From positions 264-8,154 of the forward strand of contig MGYR01000153.1 in NCBI GenBank assembly GCA_001801825.1: a stretch of 7,891 nucleotides of DNA. The letters are read 5' to 3'. The position numbers and the translations under genes were made by a program. The notes under the pieces are model-generated. The model had not been told where the DNA came from. It made no database searches and was given only the letters and a program-made list of their open reading frames with translations. The stretch comes from Gammaproteobacteria bacterium RIFCSPLOWO2_02_FULL_56_15. Lineage in GTDB: Bacteria; Pseudomonadota; Gammaproteobacteria; Eutrophobiales; Eutrophobiaceae. This document shows, in pieces, positions 1 through 6,546 of the stretch; within the stretch, counting starts at the first letter, position 1; each line of letters begins with the position of its first letter.

Positions 1-71
1 ATTTCATCGGCCATGCCAAAAGAGCTAAAACCAAGCACACAGACCAGCGTAATTGAGGATAGAATACGCAT
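1..71 (-). CDS. N-terminal fragment of an exported protein (signal peptide only visible)
   Basis: Partial gene running off the left edge. The ATG at 71-69 opens a frame with no stop to base 1, giving 23 residues: MRILSSITLVCVLGFSSFG followed by MADE. This is a typical Sec signal peptide, with a short basic start, a hydrophobic core and a likely signal peptidase I site after Gly-Met-Ala. A purine-rich Shine-Dalgarno (AGGGGA, minus strand of 76-81) lies about 5 nt upstream, and a perfect TATAAT lies at 104-109, so the start is well supported. The mature protein is outside the window, so no function can be given. Confidence 0.6.
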   Translation of the reverse strand, partial: MRILSSITLVCVLGFSSFGMADE

Positions 72-103
72 GATTTCCCCTGTTCTTATTCAGGTAATAT
101 CCA

Positions 104-109
104 ATTATA
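104..109 (-). promoter_or_regulatory. Candidate -10 box (TATAAT) for the leftward gene at 1-71
   Basis: The minus strand reads a perfect TATAAT at 109-104, about 32 bases before the ATG at 71, which would give a leader of roughly 25 nt. No good TTGACA-like box is seen 16-18 nt further upstream, so the promoter is either weak or activator-dependent. A 10-bp palindrome, AATCCGGATT at 113-122, falls in the spacer and could be an operator; this last point is inference. Confidence 0.35.
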
Positions 110-157
110 GGAAATCCGGATTGTGTTATGTTGTTTTATCATTCCCAGGATGAATAA

Positions 158-309
158 ATGACAGATATATCAAATTCAGAAGAAGTTGCGCTCGTTGTTG
201 ATACCGGACCGGGATTGGGCCTGTCCCTGGCACGTTGCACTTACACCAACAACCACGTAGCGCCTGGACACTGGAGCTGGATTTGAGACCATGGTGTGAG
301 AAATTCTGA
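158..309 (+). pseudogene. Short-chain dehydrogenase/reductase remnant, both ends kept, middle deleted
   Basis: From ATG 158 the frame reads MTDISNSEE and then VALVVDTGPGLGLSLAR, the first beta strand and Gly-rich NAD(P)-binding loop of a short-chain dehydrogenase (Gly-x-Gly-x-Gly-Leu-Gly pattern; the first motif Gly is replaced by Asp-Thr). After about base 234 this frame turns to nonsense and stops at 284-286. In a different frame, from about 235 to the TGA at 307-309, the DNA encodes LHLHQQPR and SAWTLELDLRPWCEKF, which closely resembles the C-terminal tail of the same family (typically Ser-Ala-Trp-Thr-x-Glu-x-Asp-Leu-Arg-Pro). About 50 codons remain of a gene normally near 230-250, so roughly 180-200 codons appear deleted in one event, with a frame change at the junction. 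A Shine-Dalgarno-like AGGA survives at 147-150. Family assignment is from motif recognition. Confidence 0.7.
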
Positions 310-355
310 ATAATTAGCTTCCATTAATCGAAGAAGAAAGAAGGGAGGTATCATC

Positions 356-1312
356 ATGAGGTACATAATTACGTTATATTTTGCCGGCATTTTCATGGCG
401 TGTATCCCGATCGCTCAAGCGCAAAATTCCAGTTTATGCGAGCGCGCATGTCTTGAGGATATTGCGGATCAATATCTCGCCGCGATGGTGGCGCATGATG
501 CTTCCCAGGCGCCGTTGGCCGGGGATTTGATCTTTACAGAGAATACGATACGGCTTCCTCCTACGGAGGGACTCTGGTTCACGGCTTCCGGCCTGGGCAA
601 TTACAAATTTTATATTACCGATTCGCAGGAGGGCCAAGTGGCTTGGACCGGCATCGCCATGGAACATGACAAACCGGTGTTGCTGTCCGTGCGGCTCAAA
701 GTCGTAAATCGACGGATCACCGAAGCGGAGTCGATCGTAGTCCGTGATGTGAACGAAGAAAGAAACCTTGCTAATCTGAAAGCTCTGCCCCCGGGGTTTA
801 CCGACACCCTGGCCCCGTCCGAACGTATGTCACGCGAGGAGATGCTCCGTATGCCAGACATTTATTTCGAAGCCCTCGACACACTCGATGCCAGTGGAAT
901 TCCTTGGGACAAGGACAGCTACCGGATCGAAAACGGGATGGTGACCTGCGGCACGATTCCCGACATGGCTCCGCCCGCACCGGGAATGCCGGCAAGTCGC
1001 TCTTGTATCAGCCCCGATGGCAAAGTCCCTCCTATGCTCAAGACCATTTATAGCGTTCATCCGCGTCGCACCCCGGTAGTGGACGAAGAAAGAGGTCTTA
1101 GCTGGGGCTTATACTGTTTCAATCATCGCGGACTCGCCACGATTAAGATGCCGGATGGCAGTATCCAACCCAGTTACTCTACGACGCCAAACTCCATGCC
1201 ATTTGCCGATATGTTCAAGACCAAGAACGGTAAGCTTCGAGGTATTTTTGCGTTCGGAACCAGGCTGCCATACGGCATCGGGGATGGCTGGTCCGGGCCA
1301 GAATTCAAATAG
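356..1312 (+). CDS. Exported DUF8021-like protein of unknown function
   Basis: A 318-residue protein with a signal peptide: hydrophobic core at residues 3-19 and a likely cleavage after Ala-Gln-Ala (20-22), giving a mature start at Gln23. Met-Ala-Cys at 14-16 is a poor lipobox, so lipidation is unlikely but not excluded. The mature part opens with Cys28-x3-Cys32, followed by a helix (LEDIADQYLAAMVAHD), a pattern I associate with the DUF8021 family and NTF2-like folds. The N-terminal half (about 28-140) looks like one alpha/beta unit; the C-terminal half (about 155-318) has further Cys residues (199, 217, 253) that could form periplasmic disulfides. The ATG at 356 has a strong Shine-Dalgarno, AAGGGAGGT at 341-349, six bases upstream, which fixes the start. 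It converges on the gene at 1363-1845 with only 50 bases between stops. No catalytic motif is evident and no biochemical role can be assigned. Confidence 0.75.
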   Translation: MRYIITLYFAGIFMACIPIAQAQNSSLCERACLEDIADQYLAAMVAHDASQAPLAGDLIFTENTIRLPPTEGLWFTASGLGNYKFYITDSQEGQVAWTGIAMEHDKPVLLSVRLKVVNRRITEAESIVVRDVNEERNLANLKALPPGFTDTLAPSERMSREEMLRMPDIYFEALDTLDASGIPWDKDSYRIENGMVTCGTIPDMAPPAPGMPASRSCISPDGKVPPMLKTIYSVHPRRTPVVDEERGLSWGLYCFNHRGLATIKMPDGSIQPSYSTTPNSMPFADMFKTKNGKLRGIFAFGTRLPYGIGDGWSGPEFK

Positions 1313-1362
1313 AAATTCAGCAGCAACATTCAACTTCCCGGAAAATTGTGGTCCGCATCCAA

Positions 1363-1845
1363 TTATTCTTCAGTCGAGAATGTTGTCGATTGTTTGATGA
1401 GAAGTCGCCAATTACCATTTTCTTTACGAAAGATGTTGGTAAATCGTCTGTGAAGTGTGACTCCAGGTCCCTGAGGACTGCCCTCCGGGACAGCATCTAA
1501 TATGGTGGATTCCGTGCCCATAATTACGACAAGGTCACCCAATGCTTCAGCATAATCAATAGTCATGTCGATCGAACGATAGACAACCTCACTATTTGCG
1601 AAAAGTGATATGAGTTCGTCGCGGTGACGTATGGTATTGCTTGGATCGCTGACAACGAAGTCCTCGGATAGCAGCTCATGAAATACCACCATATCACTCG
1701 CGAGTGCTGCGGCTGTCAGGCGCTCATTTACTGCCAGCACCTCGGCTACAGCTTTTTCATTGTCGGACTTACTCATGCTTTGTTCTGCTAATACGTGTCC
1801 TGCAAGAAGAAATACTGCACTTATGACGGCGATTCTTATTCTCAA
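1363..1845 (-). CDS. Exported SnoaL/DUF4440-like (NTF2 fold) protein
   Basis: A 160-residue protein starting at a TTG codon (1845-1843). A Sec signal peptide covers residues 1-20 (MRIRIAVISAVFLLAGHVLA, cleaved before Glu21). From about residue 28 the sequence has the DUF4440/SnoaL pattern: a first helix (EKAVAEVLAVNERLTAAALASD), then LLSEDFVVSDP, a central HRDELISLF helix, and a strand-rich end finishing with HRRFTNIFRKENGNWRLLIKQSTTF. This is the usual finish of the NTF2-like cone fold. Total length without the signal peptide (about 140) matches single-domain members. Members of this superfamily bind small hydrophobic ligands or act as isomerases or cyclases, but many have no known activity and none can be inferred here. 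It is followed head-on by the gene ending at 1312. The 117-base gap upstream shows no convincing promoter. Confidence 0.8.
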   Translation of the reverse strand: MRIRIAVISAVFLLAGHVLAEQSMSKSDNEKAVAEVLAVNERLTAAALASDMVVFHELLSEDFVVSDPSNTIRHRDELISLFANSEVVYRSIDMTIDYAEALGDLVVIMGTESTILDAVPEGSPQGPGVTLHRRFTNIFRKENGNWRLLIKQSTTFSTEE

Positions 1846-1851
1846 AGTGGT

Positions 1852-1857
1852 CCCTCC
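1852..1857 (-). promoter_or_regulatory. Ribosome binding site that fixes the TTG start at 1845
   Basis: The minus strand reads GGAGGG six bases before the TTG at 1845-1843. No ATG lies between it and the signal peptide, and starting at the next methionine (residue 24) would delete the signal peptide, so the rare TTG start is well supported. Confidence 0.7.
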
Positions 1858-1962
1858 GACGATCCGATCTCTATATCTTTGATTCTACCTAGACCTTCCA
1901 GCAGCGCCTCGGTATGAATCACCAAAGATAACACTGGGTGTTGACCTCATCCCTCAGCCGCA

Positions 1963-4143
1963 TCAAGCCAATCGCAGCGGTAACTCCCGCAGGCGCTGGC
2001 CGGTGGCAGCGAACAGGGCATTGGCAAGCGCCGGCGCCAGCGGCGGCAGCCCGGGTTCTCCAATCCCCGTCGGTGCTTCCACGCTGTCAACGATATACAC
2101 CTCCATCCTCGGCGCTTCATTGATGCGCAGCACCGGGGCATCATGGAAATTACTCTGCCTGACCGCGCCGTCTTCGATCGTAATCGGATCCTTGATAGCC
2201 GCGGTCAAGCCATAGACGATCGAGCTTTCCACCTGCGCCCGGACGATGTTCGGGTTCACCGCCAATCCACAGTCCACTGCCGCCACGACACGCTCCACGG
2301 CATAGTCGCTGCCGGATACCGTTACCTCGACCACCATGGCGACAAAGGATCTGAAACACTCGTGCACGGCAACGCCCTGGTAGCGTCCCGGCGGCGCATT
2401 CCCCCAGCCGGATTTTTCCACGGCCAGATTGAGTACGGCCAGATGCCGGGGTTTGTCTGTGAGGTATGTACGCCGGAATTTCACCGGATCGGCTAAGGCC
2501 GCATGGGCCATCTCATCCATAAAACTTTCCGCAACAAAAGCCGTATGCGAATTGCCCACCGAGCGCCAGAAACCCACGGGAATGCCCTGTTCGCTCAATA
2601 CCTGGGATACCTTGATGTTCGGTACCGCATAGGGGATATGTGCGCCCTCGGAAGTCATCGGATCCCATTGATCGATCAGGTCCCCGGCAGACCGACCGAT
2701 GGATTCCGCCATCCGGGACGGCACGAAGGCGGGCAAAGCCGTCATCGCCATATTGGGCGCCAATCCTTTGAATATGCTGCTGGATACCACCCGGTGTTCC
2801 CAAGCCACCAGCCTGCCGTCCGCATCCAGTGCGCCCTTGATGCCATGGCAGGAGGCAGGACGGTAATAATCGTGCTGCATGTCGTCCTCCCGGGACCAGA
2901 TCACTTTGATGGGGACATCCGGAATCTTTTGGGCGATGACCGCCGCCTCCCCGGCGAAATCCACATAACCGCGGCGGCCAAATCCACCGCCCAGCAGGGT
3001 GGAATGGATAGTAATGGCCTCTTGCCGGAGTCCGGTGAAAAAGGCAACTACGGCCCGCGTCATGTCCGGCGCCTGGGAAGGGACCCACATCTCGCAGCTT
3101 TCGCCCCGCACCAGCGCGGTTGCATTCTGGGGTTCCATGGTGCTATGCGGCAGGAACGGCGCCATGTACACGGCATCCAGAAGTTGCCTGGCCCCGGCAA
3201 AGGCAGTTGCCGTATCCCCTTCGTCAACTACTTCATGCGGCTCCGGCGCCTCCAGGCCTTGCAGGAGTTCCTTGCGGATCTTTTCAGAATCGAGGCCGGC
3301 GAGCGGCCCTTTATCCCATTCCACGTGGGTATTCCCGGCGGCTTGGCGCGCCTCCCAGTAACTGTCGGCAACAATGGCAATCCCGGTATGGATCTCAAAG
3401 GCCTGGATGACCCCCGGCAACTCCCGGACCGTATCCGCATTCCATGACCGGACCTGCCCACCGAACTGGGGCGGACGGAGAACCACTGCGGTCTTCAGTC
3501 CTGGCAGGGACACGTCCATGCCGAAGATGGCCTTGCCGGTGCTCTTGAGATAGCCGTCAATACGCGGCGCCTCCCGGCCGATCCAGCGAAAATCGGCAGG
3601 GTCCTTCAATACGAAATCCACGTCCGGGTCCATCGCCCTGGCATCTTCCACCAGATCGCCGTAACGTAACTTTTCCCCGGTATTCCGGTTGGAAACCACA
3701 CCGTCCTCTGTTTCAACCCGATCCCTGTCCACGCCCCAACGACTCGCCGCGGCTGCAACAAGCAGGGCCCTGGCGAGAGCGCCGGCATTGCGCAGCGGCT
3801 CCCAGCCCATGGCGACGCTCATGCTGCCGCCCGTGAGCTGCCCCATCGCGAGAGCGAATCCCGGATGCACTCCGGCGAGCTCCACCTCGACCCGGGCAGG
3901 GTCGATATCCAGCTCTTCCGCGATAATGGTGGTCATGCCGTGATATACGCCCTGCCCCATCTCCGCGCGGGCCATCTGGAAGATGACATTATCATCGGGG
4001 GTGATCTGCAGGTAGGCATTGGGCTGGAAGCTTCCTTCCCGCACTCCCGGCACCGGTGCGGAACCTTTCAGCCGAAAGCCGATGACCAGGCCGCCGCCGA
4101 CCAGTCCGGCGCCAATGAGAAAACCGCGACGTGACAGTTTCAT
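1963..4143 (-). CDS. Molybdopterin-binding large subunit of an exported molybdenum hydroxylase (isoquinoline 1-oxidoreductase beta type)
   Basis: A 726-residue member of the xanthine dehydrogenase superfamily. It holds the molybdopterin cytosine dinucleotide site where an aromatic heterocycle or aldehyde would be hydroxylated with oxygen from water. A twin-arginine signal (SRRGFLIG, Arg5-Arg6, then a Gly-rich hydrophobic stretch to about 23) predicts folded export by Tat. Visible family motifs, in order: EMGQG (61-65), GGSMSVAMGWEPLRNAGA (105-122), the Gly-rich LLGGGFGRRG (383-392), FWRSVGNSH (525-533), and the C-terminal GIGEPGLPPLAPALANA (693-709), whose Glu696 matches the conserved catalytic glutamate. 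Length is typical of the IorB branch. Its ATG overlaps the stop of the [2Fe-2S] subunit gene (ATGA), and AAGGAGGA at 4150-4157 lies six bases upstream, so the two are translationally coupled. Substrate cannot be read from sequence; aldehydes or N-heterocycles are both possible. No XdhC/MobA-type maturation gene or cytochrome c partner is adjacent. Confidence 0.92.
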   Translation of the reverse strand: MKLSRRGFLIGAGLVGGGLVIGFRLKGSAPVPGVREGSFQPNAYLQITPDDNVIFQMARAEMGQGVYHGMTTIIAEELDIDPARVEVELAGVHPGFALAMGQLTGGSMSVAMGWEPLRNAGALARALLVAAAASRWGVDRDRVETEDGVVSNRNTGEKLRYGDLVEDARAMDPDVDFVLKDPADFRWIGREAPRIDGYLKSTGKAIFGMDVSLPGLKTAVVLRPPQFGGQVRSWNADTVRELPGVIQAFEIHTGIAIVADSYWEARQAAGNTHVEWDKGPLAGLDSEKIRKELLQGLEAPEPHEVVDEGDTATAFAGARQLLDAVYMAPFLPHSTMEPQNATALVRGESCEMWVPSQAPDMTRAVVAFFTGLRQEAITIHSTLLGGGFGRRGYVDFAGEAAVIAQKIPDVPIKVIWSREDDMQHDYYRPASCHGIKGALDADGRLVAWEHRVVSSSIFKGLAPNMAMTALPAFVPSRMAESIGRSAGDLIDQWDPMTSEGAHIPYAVPNIKVSQVLSEQGIPVGFWRSVGNSHTAFVAESFMDEMAHAALADPVKFRRTYLTDKPRHLAVLNLAVEKSGWGNAPPGRYQGVAVHECFRSFVAMVVEVTVSGSDYAVERVVAAVDCGLAVNPNIVRAQVESSIVYGLTAAIKDPITIEDGAVRQSNFHDAPVLRINEAPRMEVYIVDSVEAPTGIGEPGLPPLAPALANALFAATGQRLRELPLRLA

Positions 4144-4625
4144 ACGGTCTCCTCCTTGTCATGTTCCGCGGCTTGCGGCGGCATCCTGCCGGCGGCGACA
4201 TGCACTGCCCGGATAATATCCTGGTAGGCGCCGCAGCGGCAGATATTGCCGGACAAGGCCGTCTTGATTGCCGCATCATCCGGGTGAGGATTCTGTCCCA
4301 GCAATGAAACCACGCCCAGGATCTGGCCCGTCTGGCAATAGCCGCACTGGGCAACGCTGCCCTCGACCCAGGCCTGCTGCACCGGGTGATCTCCACCCAG
4401 CCCCTCGATGGTGGTCACGGATCGCCCTTCGATCTCGACCACCGGCAGGGTACAACTCCGGCCTGCCTGGCCGTCGATCAGCACCGTACAGGCGCCGCAT
4501 AAACCAGCGCCGCAGCCAAACTTGGTCCCGGTCAGTTGCAGATGGTCCCGGAGCACCCACAATAACGGCGTATCCGCCGCCACCTCCACGGATACGGATT
4601 GTCCATTCAACTGGAAAGTGGTCAC
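4140..4625 (-). CDS. [2Fe-2S] small subunit of the molybdenum hydroxylase (isoquinoline 1-oxidoreductase alpha type)
   Basis: A 161-residue iron-sulfur subunit that passes electrons from the molybdenum site of its partner. An N-terminal plant-ferredoxin-like domain carries Cys38-x4-Cys43-x2-Cys46-x11-Cys58 (KFGCGAGLCGACTV). A C-terminal helical domain carries Cys94-x2-Cys97 and Cys129-x-Cys131 (QCGYCQTG and ICRCG). Both [2Fe-2S] ligand sets are complete. I choose the GTG at 4625-4623 rather than the longer GTG at 4655. The protein then starts VTTFQLNGQ as is usual for the family, and AGGAG at 4631-4635 sits five bases before it. The longer version would begin inside a palindrome and add ten unrelated residues. 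There is no signal peptide, so it is presumably carried across the membrane by the Tat signal of the large subunit. The stop overlaps that gene's start. Confidence 0.9.
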   Translation of the reverse strand: MTTFQLNGQSVSVEVAADTPLLWVLRDHLQLTGTKFGCGAGLCGACTVLIDGQAGRSCTLPVVEIEGRSVTTIEGLGGDHPVQQAWVEGSVAQCGYCQTGQILGVVSLLGQNPHPDDAAIKTALSGNICRCGAYQDIIRAVHVAAGRMPPQAAEHDKEETV

Positions 4626-4630
4626 GGTTG

Positions 4631-4635
4631 CTCCT
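4631..4635 (-). promoter_or_regulatory. Ribosome binding site supporting the GTG start at 4625
   Basis: The minus strand reads AGGAG five bases before the GTG at 4625-4623. The alternative upstream GTG at 4655-4653 lies within a palindrome arm and lacks a comparable site. Confidence 0.55.
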
Positions 4636-4646
4636 GGCTCCAAGAA

Positions 4647-4672
4647 TAGGGGCACAGCAGGCTGTGCCCCTA
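4647..4672. repeat. Perfect palindrome with 12-bp arms and 2-nt spacer (REP-like or terminator/attenuator)
   Basis: TAGGGGCACAGC (4647-4658) is followed by AG and then its exact reverse complement (4661-4672). As RNA it would fold into a very stable GC-rich hairpin. It lies between the stop of the selenoprotein gene (4716) and the ribosome binding site of the [2Fe-2S] subunit. On the minus strand it is followed by TATTCTT, only a weak U-run, so it is a poor intrinsic terminator. It may instead be a dispersed palindromic repeat, a 3'-end stabiliser or an attenuator. Its composition resembles interspersed palindromes I have seen in environmental genomes, but whether it recurs elsewhere in this genome cannot be told from here. 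Confidence 0.65.
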
Positions 4673-4715
4673 CGATTGATTGTGATCTATCTCATTGATT
4701 TCGGTCTGCCGTTCT

Positions 4716-6476
4716 TCACCGCCACTTGTCGATGGACACACTGCCTACGTGGCTGAAATCTCCACCGCTCCAGTAGGTGTTGGTGCCGCCGCCAACCGCC
4801 AGGACCTCGATCGGGTTCCGGGGCGGCGTGCCGGCCGGGGCTCCCCGCGGCGGACGTTTCACATAACGTGAAACCGGCACTTCGGCGGTCTCGCCTAGCT
4901 TGAGATAGGAAGCGAATGGCTCAACGTCTTCCTTTGCCTTCTTGTACTCTTCTTCGTGCGTCGACCAGTACAGCCAACCCGGATTGGCCGATTTTTCAAT
5001 CAGGTAATCGGCAAATTGCTGTTTAGTGGCAAAGCCGTTGTTCTTGAGCTCGACCGCGACGATCGGGTCCACGATGATCGTGGCGCTACCGGTGCCGAAC
5101 GAGAAGAAGTGCGTGAGCCAGTTCTTGATGACGTCCTGTTGCGGCAGCGGGCTGAACCAGGCGATGGTGTTGAAACTCCAACCGCTGAAGATGCTGACCA
5201 CGCTTTCGTCCTTCTTGAAGCCCTTCTGCACATGCAGGGGTTCCCAGCCCTCGGGCAGATTCTCCTCGGCTTCGGGGAAGGTCATATTCCCGTAGTTGAG
5301 GGGGTTGCCCGTACTGCCGAGATAGGTCGATCCCGGCATGCCCGAACCGCCCAGGTTCTTCGAGATCAATGTCCAGGCCCGGCCGATGGCGGAATTCGCC
5401 TGATTGAACGGGCCAAGCGCGCCAATCGAGGAATTCATCTGGATTTGATCCCGGATCGGCCCATTGATCACCGCCATGCGCGCGAAGGACGACGTGGAAC
5501 TGACCAGGGAAGTCTGCCCGGTGGAGGCGATCGCGAGCAGAACCGGCAGATATTCCGGCCTGGCGCCGGCCATCACGGCGTTGACGGCCACCATCTCAAC
5601 GGTAAACTTCCAGGCCTCGTGCGGCCCGGATGGCCGCATTTCACCGACGACCTCATCCGGGGCGTGGCTGGTGCCCTTGAGCATGGCCTTCACCTTTTCT
5701 TCCGTGGGTAGGATGATGGGCAGACCGTCGGTCCACAGCTTGTCATGGAACATCTGCTGCAGGTTATCCGCGGTATCGGACGGCAGGAAACGCGGACGTT
5801 CCTCGCGTTCGATGGTGCCGGCATGCTTGTCCTTCTCGGCCAGTTTGTCCCTCAATCCGGCGATGATCTCCTCCAGCATCGGATTACCGGTGATGGGATC
5901 CTTGCCCTTCAGGTACTCATTGGATTCTTCCGTGGTACGGCCGGTAATGGGATGCGGCGTAAACGTAACGCGCAAGCCCGGCATCCCCTTCTTATAAGCA
6001 GTGGAGGTGGCCAGTTCGTCAAACGCCGAGGTAACCATCGCGACAGTGGGCACGCCCACGGTCTCCAATGTAATGCTGTGGCCGACGACCGCCGGCGAAC
6101 AGGAGCTTCAATGCCCGAGCAGGACGATCGCGCCGTCGCCCTTGGCCTTGATCTCGGCCCAGAGATTCGGGTCGTCCTGCATATAACCGCCGACCTTGTC
6201 CACACCGATCCACGTGGTCTTTGGGTAGGCGGCCGCGAGGTTGTCCCGCAATGCATTTACGAACGGTTTCGTGTTCGCGAACTTGGTATCGACGATATAG
6301 ATCGTCTTACCGTCCAGAGCTCCAGGGCGCTCCGCCATGGGAATCTGTTGAATGGCCGGCATGATCCCCCGGGGATTCATCACCCTGATCTGGTCTTCCG
6401 CGGCGGACGCAACTCCCGAGCAAAGGACCGAAAGGAAAACTACCGCACTAACCAACCGTCGACTGCAGTTTTTCAT
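4716..6476 (-). CDS. Exported UGSC-family selenoprotein, in-frame UGA (selenocysteine) at codon 123
   Basis: A 586-codon gene that appears as two pieces because of a TGA at 6108-6110. Codons 1-122 (6476-6111), the TGA, 13 open codons (6107-6069) and 450 more (6068-4716) are all in one frame. A signal peptide (core about 8-22, cleavage after Ala-Ser-Ala at 23-25) predicts export. The N-terminal domain (about 30-215) follows the UGSC family: MAERPGALDGKTIYIVD at 48-64, GAIVLLGH then Sec123-Ser-Ser-Cys126-Ser-Pro, SITLETVGVPTVAMVTSAF and GMPGLRVTFTPHPI. The C-terminal domain (about 245-560) has LWTDGLPIILPTEEKV (from 247), AVNAVMAGARPEYLPV (from 297), INGPI and EGWEPLHVQKGF, a unit I know from long UGSC-like proteins. 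Cys126 is the only Cys outside the signal peptide, so Sec123-x-x-Cys126 is the sole possible redox pair. The ATG has GGGGAG at 6484-6489, seven bases upstream. The substrate is unknown; thiol or peroxide redox chemistry is inference. The alternative is a pseudogene from a Cys-to-TGA mutation, which the SECIS-like hairpin and the undecayed 450 codons downstream argue against. Confidence 0.88.
6076..6110 (-). promoter_or_regulatory. Bacterial SECIS element with the selenocysteine UGA
   Basis: Numbering RNA bases after the UGA (6110-6108): a lower stem CUGU (6-9) pairs with ACAG (29-32). A small internal loop (UC opposite C) follows. The apical stem GCCGGC (12-17) pairs with GUCGGC (22-27), including one G-U pair, and closes a GGUC tetraloop (18-21; 6090-6087). 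Known bacterial SECIS hairpins lie inside the coding region just after the UGA and expose a G-G-U loop for SelB; E. coli fdhF also has GGUC, about 18 nt after its UGA. Here the distance is 17 nt. The fold was worked out by hand. Confidence 0.75.
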
Positions 6477-6517
6477 ATCCGTACTCCCCAGTGGGTTAAC
6501 ATTCTGATTGAATGAAA

Positions 6518-6546
6518 AGCATACTCAGCTTCCGTGGATTTCACAA
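6518..6546 (-). promoter_or_regulatory. Candidate sigma70 promoter of the selenoprotein gene
   Basis: The minus strand carries TTGTGA (6546-6541) as -35 and TATGCT (6523-6518) as -10, each four of six to consensus, separated by exactly 17 bases. Transcription would start near 6511 and give a leader of about 35 nt before the ATG at 6476. Motif matching only. Confidence 0.35.

Noticed and set aside
1930..1942. AACAC/GTGTT hairpin after the molybdopterin subunit gene as terminator
   Set aside because: A five-base AT-containing stem with a three-base loop and no U-run is too weak to call.
2503..3447. Long plus-strand open frame of 314 codons
   Set aside because: It is antisense to the molybdopterin subunit, whose motifs are intact through the whole stretch; the plus frame has His/Arg/Gly-rich shadow composition.
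4647..4672. The palindrome as a classic intrinsic terminator
   Set aside because: The stem is strong but the following bases (TATTCTT on the minus strand) are not a real U-run, so it is listed as a repeat of uncertain role.
4956..5711. Plus-strand open frame of 251 codons
   Set aside because: It lies opposite the C-terminal domain of the selenoprotein, has no recognisable motif and has shadow-like composition.
4716..6068. The downstream piece as an independent 450-residue protein starting at TTG 6068
   Set aside because: The TTG has no ribosome binding site and lies inside the conserved N-terminal domain, 13 codons after the active-site Sec; the in-frame open link and the hairpin fit one gene.
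5909..6256. A 115-codon open frame spanning the UGA on the minus strand in another frame
   Set aside because: It is Arg- and Pro-rich, lacks family features and is fully overlapped by the well-supported selenoprotein frame; it reflects high GC content.
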